A program made the position numbers and the translations under genes. A stretch of 64,000 nt of DNA from Paracoccus homiensis (GTDB lineage: Bacteria > Pseudomonadota > Alphaproteobacteria > Rhodobacterales > Rhodobacteraceae): contig NZ_FOHO01000013.1 in the NCBI RefSeq assembly GCF_900111675.1, positions 1 through 64,000 of the forward strand, written 5' to 3'. Below the pieces are notes generated by a model. That model worked only from the letters and a program-made list of their open reading frames with translations, was not told where the DNA came from and ran no database searches. Positions 24,633 through 33,747 of the stretch are shown here, in pieces. Positions within the stretch are counted from its first letter, which is position 1, and the number at the start of each line of letters is the position of its first letter.

Positions 24633-24967
24633 GGCCATCAAGGCCGGGGCAAGGCCCGCCTGTCACGGGTGGGCCCGAAGCATCAGGCTTCGGTTGCGGG
24701 GCGTTGTCGATCGCGTCGCAAACCGGTTCCCATTCGGCCACGGGCGATGGCGAAACCGGGTTGCGGAAAAGAAGAACGGCCCGCAATTCCGGCGCGCCGT
24801 GGAAAAACATTCCGACCTGAGCGCCGTCGGCAGCACGCTGTCCAGCGCTTGAAATCGGGTGCAAAGCGCTGTTCCGGCACGGATTTGCGCCTTTGTCGGC
24901 GCGGGTCTTGTCCCGGGCCGGCATCTGACCGACATGTGATGCAAAATCAGCATGAAGGTGTTCTGCG
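24633..24967. other. 335-base intergenic stretch with one hairpin
   Basis: Apart from a hairpin (24675-24681 CCGAAGC with 24687-24693 GCTTCGG, loop of 5) about 45 bases after the MBL-fold gene, which may terminate it, I see no gene. A leftward open frame through this stretch reads protein-like for a short part but has no start signal and runs antisense into the neighbouring gene. The promoter of the rhodanese gene should lie near its right end. Confidence 0.45.
24675..24693 (+). terminator. Hairpin after the MBL-fold gene
   Basis: A perfect 7-base-pair stem CCGAAGC/GCTTCGG with loop ATCAG is followed by only two T residues. It is placed suitably to end the upstream transcript, but the U-tract is poor. 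Confidence 0.4.
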
Positions 24968-25903
24968 ATGAAGCTGTACGCGTTTGCAACTGTCTCGGCC
25001 TTCGGGCTTTTGACCAATGCGGCTTTGGCCGCCGGGCTTGGCCCGCTGGTGACGGCTGCCGAACTGGAAACCGCGCTGCAGGCGCCACAGGCGCCGGTCG
25101 TGCTGGACATCCGTGGTGGCGGCTATGAAGCGGGTCATATCGAGGGCGCGATCTCGGCGCCTTATGGGTTGTTCCGCGGGCCAGCCGACAATCCCGGCCA
25201 GCTTGTGCCCATCGAAAAGCTGGAGGCGACCTACGAGGAGCTGGGATTGCAGCCCGATCAACCGGTCGTCATCGTGTCGCAAGGTGACACCGATACCGAT
25301 TTCGGCGCGGCCGCGCGGGTCTATTGGACGCTGAAAAGCTCGGGCTTCTCGGAATTGTCGATCCTGAACGGCGGTGCGCAGGCATGGGTCAATGCGGGCC
25401 TGCCGGTTTCGACCGAACAGGTCACGCCGCAGCCCACGGACATCTCGGTCAGCTGGGACGATCGCTGGACTGCCGAAACCGAGGACGTCGCCAAACTGAC
25501 CGAGGAACAGGGCAAGGCGGTCCTGCTGGATGCCCGCCCCGCGGAATTCTTCGAAGGGCAGAAGGCGCATGACGCCGCCGCCAGGCCGGGCACGCTGCCG
25601 GGGGCGCAGAACCACGCCTATACCGAATTCTTCCAGCCCGGCGCGACCGCGATCAGCCCCGTCGCCGATGTCGATGCGTTGAAATCCAAACTGGGCCTGC
25701 AAGAAGGGCAGCAGCTGGTATCCTTCTGCAATACCGGGCACTGGGCCGCGACCAACTGGTTCGCGCTGAACGAGCTGGCCGGTCTGGGCGATGTAAAGCT
25801 GTATCCCGGTTCGATGGTCGAATATTCGCAGGCCGGTCTGGACATGGATAACGCCCCCGGCCTGTTCAAGAACCTGCTGAACCAGTTCGGCGGGTCCAAC
25901 TGA
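24968..25903 (+). CDS. Periplasmic rhodanese-type sulfurtransferase
   Basis: This 311-residue protein has a signal peptide (residues 1-21, ending AALAA) and two rhodanese domains. The first (about 30-140) begins VVLDIRGGGYEAGHIEGA and has lost its catalytic Cys (VSQGDTD at the loop). The second (about 170-305) begins VLLDARPAEFFEG and keeps an active-site Cys254 in SFCNTGHWAA. It should transfer sulfane sulfur, for example from thiosulfate, in the periplasm. Its stop overlaps the start of a TsuA/YeeE-type permease gene by one base, which argues for coupled sulfur acquisition: the rhodanese may capture or prepare the sulfur species imported by the permease. Confidence 0.9.
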   Translation: MKLYAFATVSAFGLLTNAALAAGLGPLVTAAELETALQAPQAPVVLDIRGGGYEAGHIEGAISAPYGLFRGPADNPGQLVPIEKLEATYEELGLQPDQPVVIVSQGDTDTDFGAAARVYWTLKSSGFSELSILNGGAQAWVNAGLPVSTEQVTPQPTDISVSWDDRWTAETEDVAKLTEEQGKAVLLDARPAEFFEGQKAHDAAARPGTLPGAQNHAYTEFFQPGATAISPVADVDALKSKLGLQEGQQLVSFCNTGHWAATNWFALNELAGLGDVKLYPGSMVEYSQAGLDMDNAPGLFKNLLNQFGGSN

Positions 25904-27042
25904 TGTCGCAGGCGATCACCGCCGGCGACCGTATCGATGACGTGCCCGGAATGGGCCTGCGTCGGTCGGGGCTGATCCTGGTGGGGTTGGTGCTGGTCGC
26001 GCTTGTCGGCCTGTTCGCGGGCGCGCGATACGGGATGTTGTTGCTGGTCGGTCTGGGCTTTGGCATCGCGCTGGAGGGGTTGCGCTTTGGCTTTGCCGGG
26101 CCGTGGCGCGCGATGATCACCCGCCGCGAACCGTCGGGCGTTCTGGCGCAATTGCTGTCCATCGCGCTGGTGTCCATCGTCGCGATCCCGCTGCTGGCCA
26201 GCAATCCGGGCGAGCTGGTCGGCGCGCAGGCCCCGATCGGCTTTGCCATGGTCGGCGGGGCCTTTGTCTTTGGCATCTGCATGCAGATCGTGCTGGGCTG
26301 CGGGTCGGGCACGCTGGTCAACGCGGGCAGCGGCAATCCCGTCAGCCTGCTGGCGTTGCCGTTCTTTGCCCTGGGCAGCTTTGCGGGGGCCTATCACCTG
26401 ATCTGGTGGACCGATCTGGGATCGCTGCCGGTCCTGACCCTGCAAGGGACTGGCGGCCTGGTCGCGACGCTGGCGCTGTTGGCGGTGGCGGCGGCAATCA
26501 TCCTGTGGCGCGCGGCGCCCGGTGTGCCGCGCCTGAACCGTCGTCACGCGATTGCGGCGGTGGTCATCGCGGCGCTGGCGCTTGGCAATCTGGTGATCGC
26601 CGGGCAGCCATGGGGTGTGGTCTATGGGCTGGGCCTGTGGGCGGCCAAGGCCTATTCCGCGATGGGCGGCGATCTTGCGGCCTCGGCCTTCTGGAGCGCT
26701 CCCGGCTCGGCCGAGCGGCTGTCGTCCAGCATCCTGACCGATTACACCTCGCTGACTGATATCGGGATCATCGCGGGTGCCTTTGGCGTCGCGGCATGGC
26801 GGCGCGGGGCGCTGGCGGCTGCCCTGCCGGGCTATCCGGCGCGGGCATGGATCGCGACGATCATCGCGGGCTTTCTGCTGGGCTATTCGTCGCGACTGGC
26901 CTTTGGCTGCAATGTGGGCGCGTTCTTTTCGGGGATCTCGACGGGCAGCCTGCATGGCTGGGTCTGGTTCGTCGCGGCCTTCGCGGGGGCGTTTTTCGGC
27001 ATCCGGCTGCGGCCGCTTTTGGGCTTGGAGGCGCGGTCATGA
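25903..27042 (+). CDS. YeeE/YedE-family sulfur transporter (TsuA-like)
   Basis: This 379-residue inner-membrane protein has about nine to eleven hydrophobic segments and the internal repeat of the YeeE/YedE (DUF395) family. Members such as TsuA move thiosulfate through a cysteine relay. Candidate relay residues are Cys126 and Cys133 (GICMQIVLGCGSGTLVNAG) and Cys336 (FGCNVGAFFSGISTGSLHG). It is translationally coupled to the upstream rhodanese gene (TGATG) and to the small downstream ORF (ATGA). The function is probably uptake of thiosulfate or a related sulfane-sulfur compound. The substrate is by family analogy. Confidence 0.9.
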   Translation: MSQAITAGDRIDDVPGMGLRRSGLILVGLVLVALVGLFAGARYGMLLLVGLGFGIALEGLRFGFAGPWRAMITRREPSGVLAQLLSIALVSIVAIPLLASNPGELVGAQAPIGFAMVGGAFVFGICMQIVLGCGSGTLVNAGSGNPVSLLALPFFALGSFAGAYHLIWWTDLGSLPVLTLQGTGGLVATLALLAVAAAIILWRAAPGVPRLNRRHAIAAVVIAALALGNLVIAGQPWGVVYGLGLWAAKAYSAMGGDLAASAFWSAPGSAERLSSSILTDYTSLTDIGIIAGAFGVAAWRRGALAAALPGYPARAWIATIIAGFLLGYSSRLAFGCNVGAFFSGISTGSLHGWVWFVAAFAGAFFGIRLRPLLGLEARS

Positions 27043-27203
27043 CCCGCGCCTTCACCGCAAGTCTGGCGTTGGTTTTCGTGGCGGGGCTGATCGGTTTCGA
27101 CCTCGCGAACGCGCGGCCCAATCCCTACAAGGCCCCGCCCGCCTTCGCGCTTGGGTCTGGCGCGGTGCCGACAGGGGGCTTCTGCGGCGCCTTGCCGAAC
27201 TGA
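27039..27203 (+). CDS. Tiny secreted protein coupled to the sulfur transporter
   Basis: A 54-residue ORF begins at the ATGA overlap with the stop of the TsuA-like gene. Residues 1-25 form a clear signal peptide (basic start, hydrophobic core, ending LANA). The mature part is only about 29 residues, Gly/Pro-rich, with a single Cys near the C-terminus (TGGFCGALPN). The coupling, the exact stop before a strong hairpin and the signal peptide argue that it is a real gene. A sulfur-carrier or binding role for the Cys is a tempting inference from context, not shown. I do not recognise a family. Confidence 0.62.
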   Translation: MTRAFTASLALVFVAGLIGFDLANARPNPYKAPPAFALGSGAVPTGGFCGALPN

Positions 27204-27208
27204 TCCCT

Positions 27209-27238
27209 GCCGGTCGCGGCCCAATCGTCGCGACCGGC
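27209..27238. terminator. Bidirectional terminator hairpin
   Basis: GCCGGTCGCG (27209-27218) pairs perfectly over 10 bases with CGCGACCGGC (27229-27238), loop of 10. It lies between the convergent sulfur operon (ends 27203) and RND pump gene (ends 27252) and probably ends both. No U-tract is present. Confidence 0.6.
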
Positions 27239-27251
27239 GCCGATACCGGGG

Positions 27252-30200
27252 TTAGGCGATCAGCGCGGCCTCTTCGCGGGCGAGCTGACGGGCCGCATGG
27301 CCCGGTTCGCCCCCAAGCGGTGCAAGTCTCCGATACAGCACCGGCGTCAGGAACAGGGTGAAAACCGTCGCAAAACCCAGCCCGCCGACGACCACCCAGC
27401 CCACCGCCTGACGCGCCTCGGCCCCCGCGCCAAGCGACAGGACCAGTGGCGCGCCGCCCAGCACGGTCGATACCATCGTCATCATCACGGGACGCAGTCG
27501 CAGGCGCATGGCCTCGCGGATCGCGCTGTCGATATCCTGACCCCGCTGACGCAGCTGATTGGCGAACTCGACGATCAGGATGCCGTTCTTGGCCATGATG
27601 CCGATCAGCATCACCAGCCCGATCTGGCTGTAATAATTCAGGCTGCCGCCGGTCAGTGCAATGGCGATGACGGCGGCGCCCAGCCCGAACGGCACGGTCA
27701 GCATGATCACGACCGCCGAAATCAGGCTTTCGAACTGCGCAGCCAGAACCAGCAGGACGACAAGAAAGGCGATGGCAAAGACCGCCTGTGTTCCGCTTTC
27801 GCTGCTTTGCAGTGTTGCGGCCTCGCCGGTAAAGACGATTGCGCCATCCCCGCCCAGAACCTCGCGGGACAGGCCCTGAACGGTCTGCATCGCCTGACCC
27901 AGATCGACATCCGCCGCAAGGTTCGACTGGATCGACACGGCGCGGCTGCCGCCTTCGCGGTCGATGCTGGACAGGCTGGGCACCTGGTCAAAGCTGGCAA
28001 CGCTGGACAGTGGCAGGAACGCCCCGTCCGATGTGCGGGCAAAGGCGCGATCCAGATCCGACGGGTCATTGATCGGGCGGCCGCCCGGCAGGATGGCGAC
28101 CGTGGTTTCCTGACCGTTCAGAAACACCTCGGCCGCATCGACCCCCGAGGTCATGGCCCCGATCGTGTCGGTGATGTCGGTCAGCGAAAGCCCAAGTTCC
28201 TGTGCCAGTTCCTCGTTGAGCGTCACCTGGATTTCGGGGGCATAGGATTCCTCGCTGAGTTGCGGCGACACGAAGATATCGGGCCGTGCCGCCATGGCCG
28301 CCACCAGCGCCTTGCTGTTGGATACCAGGCTGTCGCCGTCATCGCCGGTCACCGCAAAGGTCAGCCCGTTGCCCGCACCCCGGATACCCAGGCTGTTGGG
28401 CGACCGGGCAAAGACCGTCATGCCCGCGATCCGGTTCAGCTGCGGTTGCAGTTCGGCCAGAAACTGCTGCTGGCTGCGGCCGCGATCCGCCCAGTCAGCC
28501 AGCCGGACGATCAGGATACCGGAACTGCCCCCGCCCAGTCCGACCAGCGACTGCACCACCGCGACCTCGCCGGTGGCAACGTAAGGGGCAAGGATTTCTT
28601 CCACCTGCCGGAACTGTTCATCGGTGAAGGCGACACTGACACCCGAGGGCGCGCGCCCCGCGATCATCACTGCGCCGCGATCCTCGGCGGGCGTCAGGGC
28701 AGAGTTCAGCGACCCGTAGACCCCGGCAGAGATCACGGCAAATCCGGCCACCAGACCAAGGACAAGAACCGGGTGCCCCAGGGCCCGGTCCACAAGCCAC
28801 AGGCAGCCCCGCCCCAGAAGCCCCGGACCGGATGCCGCATCGCTGCCCGGCGCGATCCGTCCGGGATCAAGAAACGCCGCCAGCATCGGCACCAGCGTCA
28901 GGGCCACCACCGACGACACGGTGACGCAGAAGGCCAGCACGAAGCCGAATTCGGCAAAGATGCCCCCCGCTTGTCCGGGCAGGAAAGAGATCGGGATGAA
29001 CACCGCCGCAAGCGTCGCCGTGGTCGAGATGACGGCAAAGAACACCTCGTTCGCGCCTTGCGCGGCGGCGGCACGGCGGCCCAGACCTTCCTGTCGGCGG
29101 CGAACGACATTCTCGACCACGACGATGGCGTCATCGACGACCATCCCCGTCGCCAGAACCAGCGCCAGAAGCGAGATCGTGTTGATCGAAAAGCCCGCGG
29201 CCCAGATCGCGGCCAGCGTGCCGGTCAACGCGACCGGGATCGTCAGCGCGGGGATCAGCGTCGCCCGCCAGACCCGCAGAAAGGCAAAGATCACCAGAAC
29301 CACGATCAGCACCGCAAGCATGATCGAGGACATGACCTCGTTCAGGGCGCGGTCGATGAACACCCCGTCATCGGCGGACACGATCAGCCGGATGCCATCG
29401 GGCAGATCCTGTTGCAACTCGGCCACGGCATCGCGGACATCGCGGCTGATGGCCAAGGTATTGCTTTGCGATTGTCGCACGATGTTCACCCCGACCGAGG
29501 GAGCGCCGTTGACCCGCGCGACCACGCTGCGTTCCTGCGCTGTCAGCTGCACCCGCGCCACGTCGCCGATGCGGGTGTGATCGTCGATCGGCAGGCGCGC
29601 GATGTCCTGCGCCCGAACCTCACTGCCCGACAGTTTCAGCAATATGTCCTGCGTCGCGCTTTCCAGCGATCCCAGCGCGGGCGCAAGGTCCAGCGTGGAC
29701 AGCGCGGCTTGCACATCCGACACCGTCAGGCCGCGCCCGATCATGGCAGCCATGTTCAGCTCGACCAGATATTCCTGCGCCTGATCGCCTGCCACCTCGA
29801 CCGAGGCGATGCCATCGATCAGGTCCAGCCGATCCGAAACCGGACCCTCGGCCAGATCGGTCAGTTCGGCAAGCGTTGCGTCGCCGGTCAGGGCAAGCCG
29901 CATGATCGGGTCGGAATCGGAATCGCTTTTGCTGACTGTCGGATCGACATCCTCGGGCAGGTCGCGTGCGAGGCCCGAGATGATTTCGCGGGCTTCATTC
30001 GCGGCCGTGTCGATGTCCACGCCGTCCGAAAATTCCAGCGTGATCCGCGACATGCCCGCGCTGGATTGGGACGAATAGGCCAGCAGGCCTTCGACCGCGC
30101 TAAGCCCGTCTTCAAGGATTTCGGTGACTTCGGTGTCGACCGTATCCGGCGCGGCATTGTCAAAGCTGGCGCGGACCGAGATCACCGGCTGATCGACCTG

Positions 30201-30335
30201 CGGCATTTCGCGGATATCCAGCCCCATATAGGCGGCGATGCCCGCGATGACGATCAGCAGGTTACACACGACCGCAAGGATCGGTCGCGCCACGAAAACG
30301 GATGAAAAGCCCTTGCTGGCGATGGGATCAATCAT
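27252..30335 (-). CDS. RND multidrug efflux transporter, inner-membrane pump
   Basis: This 1,027-residue proton-driven pump of the HAE-1 RND family (AcrB/MexF type) has twelve transmembrane helices and two large periplasmic loops. It starts with FVARPILAVVCNLLIVIAG. The proton-relay Asp pair is in GMVVDDAIVVVEN in TM4, and the second-half motif GLVMLIGIMAKNGILIVEF is intact. It is the second gene of an operon; its start overlaps the stop of the adaptor gene by eight bases. No outer-membrane factor gene is nearby, so TolC-like partner recruitment from elsewhere is expected. A LysR gene lies upstream on the same strand. Confidence 0.95.
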   Translation of the reverse strand: MIDPIASKGFSSVFVARPILAVVCNLLIVIAGIAAYMGLDIREMPQVDQPVISVRASFDNAAPDTVDTEVTEILEDGLSAVEGLLAYSSQSSAGMSRITLEFSDGVDIDTAANEAREIISGLARDLPEDVDPTVSKSDSDSDPIMRLALTGDATLAELTDLAEGPVSDRLDLIDGIASVEVAGDQAQEYLVELNMAAMIGRGLTVSDVQAALSTLDLAPALGSLESATQDILLKLSGSEVRAQDIARLPIDDHTRIGDVARVQLTAQERSVVARVNGAPSVGVNIVRQSQSNTLAISRDVRDAVAELQQDLPDGIRLIVSADDGVFIDRALNEVMSSIMLAVLIVVLVIFAFLRVWRATLIPALTIPVALTGTLAAIWAAGFSINTISLLALVLATGMVVDDAIVVVENVVRRRQEGLGRRAAAAQGANEVFFAVISTTATLAAVFIPISFLPGQAGGIFAEFGFVLAFCVTVSSVVALTLVPMLAAFLDPGRIAPGSDAASGPGLLGRGCLWLVDRALGHPVLVLGLVAGFAVISAGVYGSLNSALTPAEDRGAVMIAGRAPSGVSVAFTDEQFRQVEEILAPYVATGEVAVVQSLVGLGGGSSGILIVRLADWADRGRSQQQFLAELQPQLNRIAGMTVFARSPNSLGIRGAGNGLTFAVTGDDGDSLVSNSKALVAAMAARPDIFVSPQLSEESYAPEIQVTLNEELAQELGLSLTDITDTIGAMTSGVDAAEVFLNGQETTVAILPGGRPINDPSDLDRAFARTSDGAFLPLSSVASFDQVPSLSSIDREGGSRAVSIQSNLAADVDLGQAMQTVQGLSREVLGGDGAIVFTGEAATLQSSESGTQAVFAIAFLVVLLVLAAQFESLISAVVIMLTVPFGLGAAVIAIALTGGSLNYYSQIGLVMLIGIMAKNGILIVEFANQLRQRGQDIDSAIREAMRLRLRPVMMTMVSTVLGGAPLVLSLGAGAEARQAVGWVVVGGLGFATVFTLFLTPVLYRRLAPLGGEPGHAARQLAREEAALIA

Positions 30336-31545
30336 CGCGGCCCACCGCCGTTGACGTTGCCGTTGCCGCGACCTGCCGGGCCGAGGCTGCCGGAACGGAT
30401 GTGGTGGTGGCGGCCAGTTGGCCGGGTTCGCCCTCTGCCCGCGTGGCGGCGTCTGCGGTCATCACGCGACCGCCCTCTTGCAGCTTGTGCGCGCCTTCGA
30501 CCACGATCTTGTCGCCCTGCTTCAGATCGGCATGCACCCAGACCATGTCATCCACGCGCGAGGCTATGGTGACGGGGACGCGCCGCGCGATGCCATCTTC
30601 GGCGACAAAGACCGATGCGCCGTCACGCCCCCACATGACCGCCACCGCCGGGATCGAGGGCAACGCCGGGCGTTCGGCCCGCAGATAGATTTCGGCGATC
30701 ATGCCGTGGGTCAGGCCCGCGGCGGCATTGTCCATCAGGGCCTCGACCTCGATCAACCGGGTGCCGGGGTCGATTTCGGTGGCGATGGCCGACACCTCGG
30801 CCCACAGGACCTGCCCGGGCCGCGAAGGCAGGGTGACCCGGACCGATGCGCCGGGTTCCAGCACCTCGGTCGCGCCTTCCGGCAGTGCGAAGCTGACCTT
30901 GACCCGGTCCAATGCGCTGATCGTGACGATATCGCTGCCCGCGTTTACATAGGACCCGGCGACCAGATCGGTCAGCCCGACCTGTCCCGACAGCGGCGCC
31001 TTGATGACACGGCGCTGCAATTCGAATTCGGCGCGATCCGCCTCGACCCTGGCCAGTTCGACGGCGGTGTGCGCCTCGTCCAGCTGCACGGTCGAAACGC
31101 TGGTCGATGAGGTCGCCAATCGTTCCAGCCGGGCCAGCGTGGCTGTCACCTCGGCCAGTTGCGCCTGCGCGCTGGCAAGGTTCAGTTCCTCGCTGCGCTG
31201 ATCCAGATGCAGCAGCGCATCGCCCTTGTTCACGGCGGTTCCTGGGGTGAAGGCGATCTGGTCCACGCGGCCGCTGACATCGGATTGAACCGCGACGCGG
31301 GCGACCGCCTCGATGCTGCCGATGGCCTGATATTCGGTGGCATAGGGTCGGGTCACGGCCTGTTCCAGCGTCACCAATGCAGATCGAGTGCCGCCTTGTT
31401 GCTGTCCTTGGCCGGGCCGCCCCGCAGCCGCCGATTGTTCCGCGACCGGGATGGCATCATCCGCCCCGATCCTGTCGGCCAGCATCCAATAGCCGACGCC
31501 GCCCGCGATCACGATCGCAAGCCCGTATTCCAATACCCGATTCAT
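30328..31545 (-). CDS. RND efflux periplasmic adaptor (membrane fusion protein)
   Basis: This 405-residue adaptor is anchored by an N-terminal hydrophobic segment (residues about 5-22). It has the biotinyl-lipoyl-like halves (VQSDVSGRVDQIAFTPGTAVNKGD and VIKAPLSGQVGLTDLVAGSYV), an intervening alpha-hairpin, a beta-barrel domain and a membrane-proximal domain. The tail after residue about 370 is Ala/Thr-rich and probably disordered. It links the pump encoded immediately downstream to an outer-membrane channel. The ATG at 31545 is the first of the recognisable leader; a longer in-frame version lacks a ribosome binding site. Confidence 0.92.
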   Translation of the reverse strand: MNRVLEYGLAIVIAGGVGYWMLADRIGADDAIPVAEQSAAAGRPGQGQQQGGTRSALVTLEQAVTRPYATEYQAIGSIEAVARVAVQSDVSGRVDQIAFTPGTAVNKGDALLHLDQRSEELNLASAQAQLAEVTATLARLERLATSSTSVSTVQLDEAHTAVELARVEADRAEFELQRRVIKAPLSGQVGLTDLVAGSYVNAGSDIVTISALDRVKVSFALPEGATEVLEPGASVRVTLPSRPGQVLWAEVSAIATEIDPGTRLIEVEALMDNAAAGLTHGMIAEIYLRAERPALPSIPAVAVMWGRDGASVFVAEDGIARRVPVTIASRVDDMVWVHADLKQGDKIVVEGAHKLQEGGRVMTADAATRAEGEPGQLAATTTSVPAASARQVAATATSTAVGRDD

Positions 31546-31663
31546 TCCATGCCGCCCGTTGCGTTCTTCGTGTTGCCGATGGTCCCGGCAGGGACCGCAT
31601 AGCGGGGCGACACACAACGAAACCCAAATGGACGCCTGAGCGATCGTTTCCCTTTCCGTGACC

Positions 31664-32587
31664 TCAGGGCGCGGCAGGCGGCAGGTCGGGTGAAAGGCCG
31701 GGGATTTCGACCATCTCGCGGGTCAGGAAGGCGCGAAACGCCTTGACGCGCGGGGGCTCGGCACGGCCCGGCGGACGCATCAGGTAGATGTTCCATTCCG
31801 GCACGATCTGATAATCCGGCATGATCGGCGTCAACGCGCCGCTGGCCAGATGTTCCTGAACCTCCCACGCGCATTTGCGGGCGATGCCAAAGCCCTGGAT
31901 CGCGGCCTCGGTCACCGCCTCGGCCAGATTGGTGACGAAACGGCCCGCGACCTTGACCTCGGTCAGCTTGCCGGTCCCGTCGCGGAACCGCCAGTTCTGC
32001 ATCGCGCCGCGGATCACGCAATCGCGGCCTTCCAGATCCTGCGGCGTCTCGGGCCTGCCCATCCGGGCAAGATAGTCGGGCGCCGCGACAAGGATGCGCG
32101 GGCAGGGCGCAAGCTTCTGCGCCATCAGCGACGAGGCCGCCGGATCGCCCAGACGGATCGCGCAATCAAAGCCGTTCTCGACAATGTCGAACAACGCATC
32201 GCTAAGATGCAGCTGCACCGACAGGTCGGGGTGACAGGACAGGAACCGGGTCACCAGGGGCGCAATGAATTTGCGTCCGAAGGATGCCGGTCCCGCGACC
32301 CGCAGCGTGCCGCGCAGGGCCTGATCATCGCGCCGGACATCCAGAACCGCGTCCTGCACGCTTTCCAGAATATTCTCGGCATGGTGCAATAGCCGTTCGC
32401 CTTCCGAGGTCAGGCAGACGCTGCGCGTGGTGCGGTGCAGCAACCGTGCCCCGATCGCGGTTTCAAGCGACTGGATCCGCTGGGTCGCGCTGGTGGGCGA
32501 AATGCCGAATTCCGCGCCCGCCTTGCCGATCGCGCCCAGCCGCGCCACCCGGACGAACAGCTCCAGCAGTTTCAGATCGTTCAGCAT
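31664..32587 (-). CDS. LysR-family transcriptional regulator
   Basis: This 307-residue LysR protein has a helix-turn-helix (AIGKAGAEFGISPTSATQRIQ and LLHRTTRSVCLTSEG) and a C-terminal effector-binding domain. It diverges from the periplasmic cupin gene at 32,703 and lies 118 bases upstream of the efflux operon on the same strand, so it could regulate either. The cupin is the more typical divergent target. The ATG at 32587 gives normal family length. Confidence 0.9.
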   Translation of the reverse strand: MLNDLKLLELFVRVARLGAIGKAGAEFGISPTSATQRIQSLETAIGARLLHRTTRSVCLTSEGERLLHHAENILESVQDAVLDVRRDDQALRGTLRVAGPASFGRKFIAPLVTRFLSCHPDLSVQLHLSDALFDIVENGFDCAIRLGDPAASSLMAQKLAPCPRILVAAPDYLARMGRPETPQDLEGRDCVIRGAMQNWRFRDGTGKLTEVKVAGRFVTNLAEAVTEAAIQGFGIARKCAWEVQEHLASGALTPIMPDYQIVPEWNIYLMRPPGRAEPPRVKAFRAFLTREMVEIPGLSPDLPPAAP

Positions 32588-32612
32588 TCTGCATTCAACC
32601 CAAATAGTCATT

Positions 32613-32627
32613 TTGCCGTGGCGGCAA
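32613..32627. promoter_or_regulatory. TTGCCG-TGG-CGGCAA inverted repeat, candidate LysR site
   Basis: A perfect 6+6 inverted repeat with a 3-base spacer lies 26 bases upstream of the LysR start codon in the 115-base divergent gap. It is a suitable place for LysR autoregulation and control of the cupin gene. Confidence 0.45.
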
Positions 32628-32702
32628 TTATCATTGAAGCGGCGGATATTATCTGGCGCTTGGCTTCCTGCCAATGTGCAACCGATCCAGAAGGACATCA
32701 CA

Positions 32703-33551
32703 ATGAAATCCACAGCCCTGCTGTCTGCCACCGCCCTTGCCCTGATTGCGGGTGCCTCGGGGGCATTCGCCCAGGACAGCGCCCAGATCGTGCGACGCGC
32801 GGATGTGACCTTTCAGCCCCTGAACCCGGCACGCGGCGATGCAAGCCCGCAGGCCGGTGTGCTGTGGGGCGATATCCGTCAGGACGTGCCGACCGGCGCG
32901 ATCATCAAGTTCGCGCCCAATTTCTCGTCGCCCCCGCATATCCACAACATCACCTATCGCGGCATCGTGATCGAGGGCGCGGTCCATAATGACGACCCCG
33001 ACGCCGCCAATATGTGGATGGGCCCCGGTTCGTTCTGGAGCCAGCCCGCCGGCGAGCCGCATATCACCTCGGCCTCGGGGGATGAGGGCGCGACCATCTT
33101 TCTTGAGATTCTGGAAGGCCCCTATCTTGTCCAGCCCACAGACGAGGCTTTTGACAACCATGAACATCCCGTCAATGTCGAGGCGGGGAATATCGTCTGG
33201 CTGGATACCTCGGATGTGACCTGGATTGACCAGCCGGGCGCAGAGGGCGATGATGCCGTGGCTCAGATCGCCTATCTGTGGGGCGATGCAAAGGGGGAAA
33301 ACGGCACCTTCCTGCGCATCCCGGCAGGAACCTCCGGCACGCTGGAAGGGGGCGACAAGATGATGCGCGCGGTCACCATCGCGGGCGACGCCTCGGTCAC
33401 GCTGCCAGATGCCGACGCGGCAGAGACGCTGAAGCCGGGCAGCTATTTCGGGTCTGAAAGCGGCGGCTCTTACCCGGTGGCCTGCGAAGCCGACGAAGAT
33501 TGCATGCTGTATGTCCGCACCGACGGCAAATACACCTTTGCCAGCCTCTAG
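32703..33551 (+). CDS. Periplasmic cupin-fold protein (DUF4437)
   Basis: This 282-residue protein has a signal peptide (1-23, ending GAFA) and two cupin-like halves. The first half has a metal-site pattern (SSPPHIHNITYRGIVIEG with His-x-His, later GEPHITS). The second half repeats the fold with fewer ligands and ends with a Cys pair region (PVACEADEDCMLYV). It matches the DUF4437 family, whose function is not established. It diverges from a LysR regulator and is followed by a terminator-like hairpin, so it forms a single-gene module. A substrate or ligand cannot be named. Confidence 0.82.
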   Translation: MKSTALLSATALALIAGASGAFAQDSAQIVRRADVTFQPLNPARGDASPQAGVLWGDIRQDVPTGAIIKFAPNFSSPPHIHNITYRGIVIEGAVHNDDPDAANMWMGPGSFWSQPAGEPHITSASGDEGATIFLEILEGPYLVQPTDEAFDNHEHPVNVEAGNIVWLDTSDVTWIDQPGAEGDDAVAQIAYLWGDAKGENGTFLRIPAGTSGTLEGGDKMMRAVTIAGDASVTLPDADAAETLKPGSYFGSESGGSYPVACEADEDCMLYVRTDGKYTFASL

Positions 33552-33570
33552 TCAGGTCATGAAGATCGCG

Positions 33571-33592
33571 AAGGGCCCCTGTCGGGGCCTTT
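33571..33592 (+). terminator. Terminator hairpin after the cupin gene
   Basis: AAGGGCCCC (33571-33579) pairs with GGGGCCTTT (33584-33592) over nine positions with one G-U, loop TGTC, ending in a short T run. It is placed 20 bases after the stop. Confidence 0.65.
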
Positions 33593-33747
33593 CGGCCCGT
33601 CTGATCCGTTGCGCGGCGGCATGCCCGGCGTGATCAATCGCGAAAAATTTTGCCAAAGCGTTGGAAACGCGCAACCGCCTGCCTACCATTGGCATTGTGC
33701 CACGGGGCCGATGGCCCCCGACAGACAACACGGTAGGAGCCTTGGCC

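Noticed and set aside
24472..25110. Minus-strand frame with a protein-like middle part in the gap before the rhodanese gene
   Set aside because: It begins antisense to the rhodanese signal peptide and ends antisense to the MBL gene, with no start signal. The protein-like part is short and may be chance or an old remnant.
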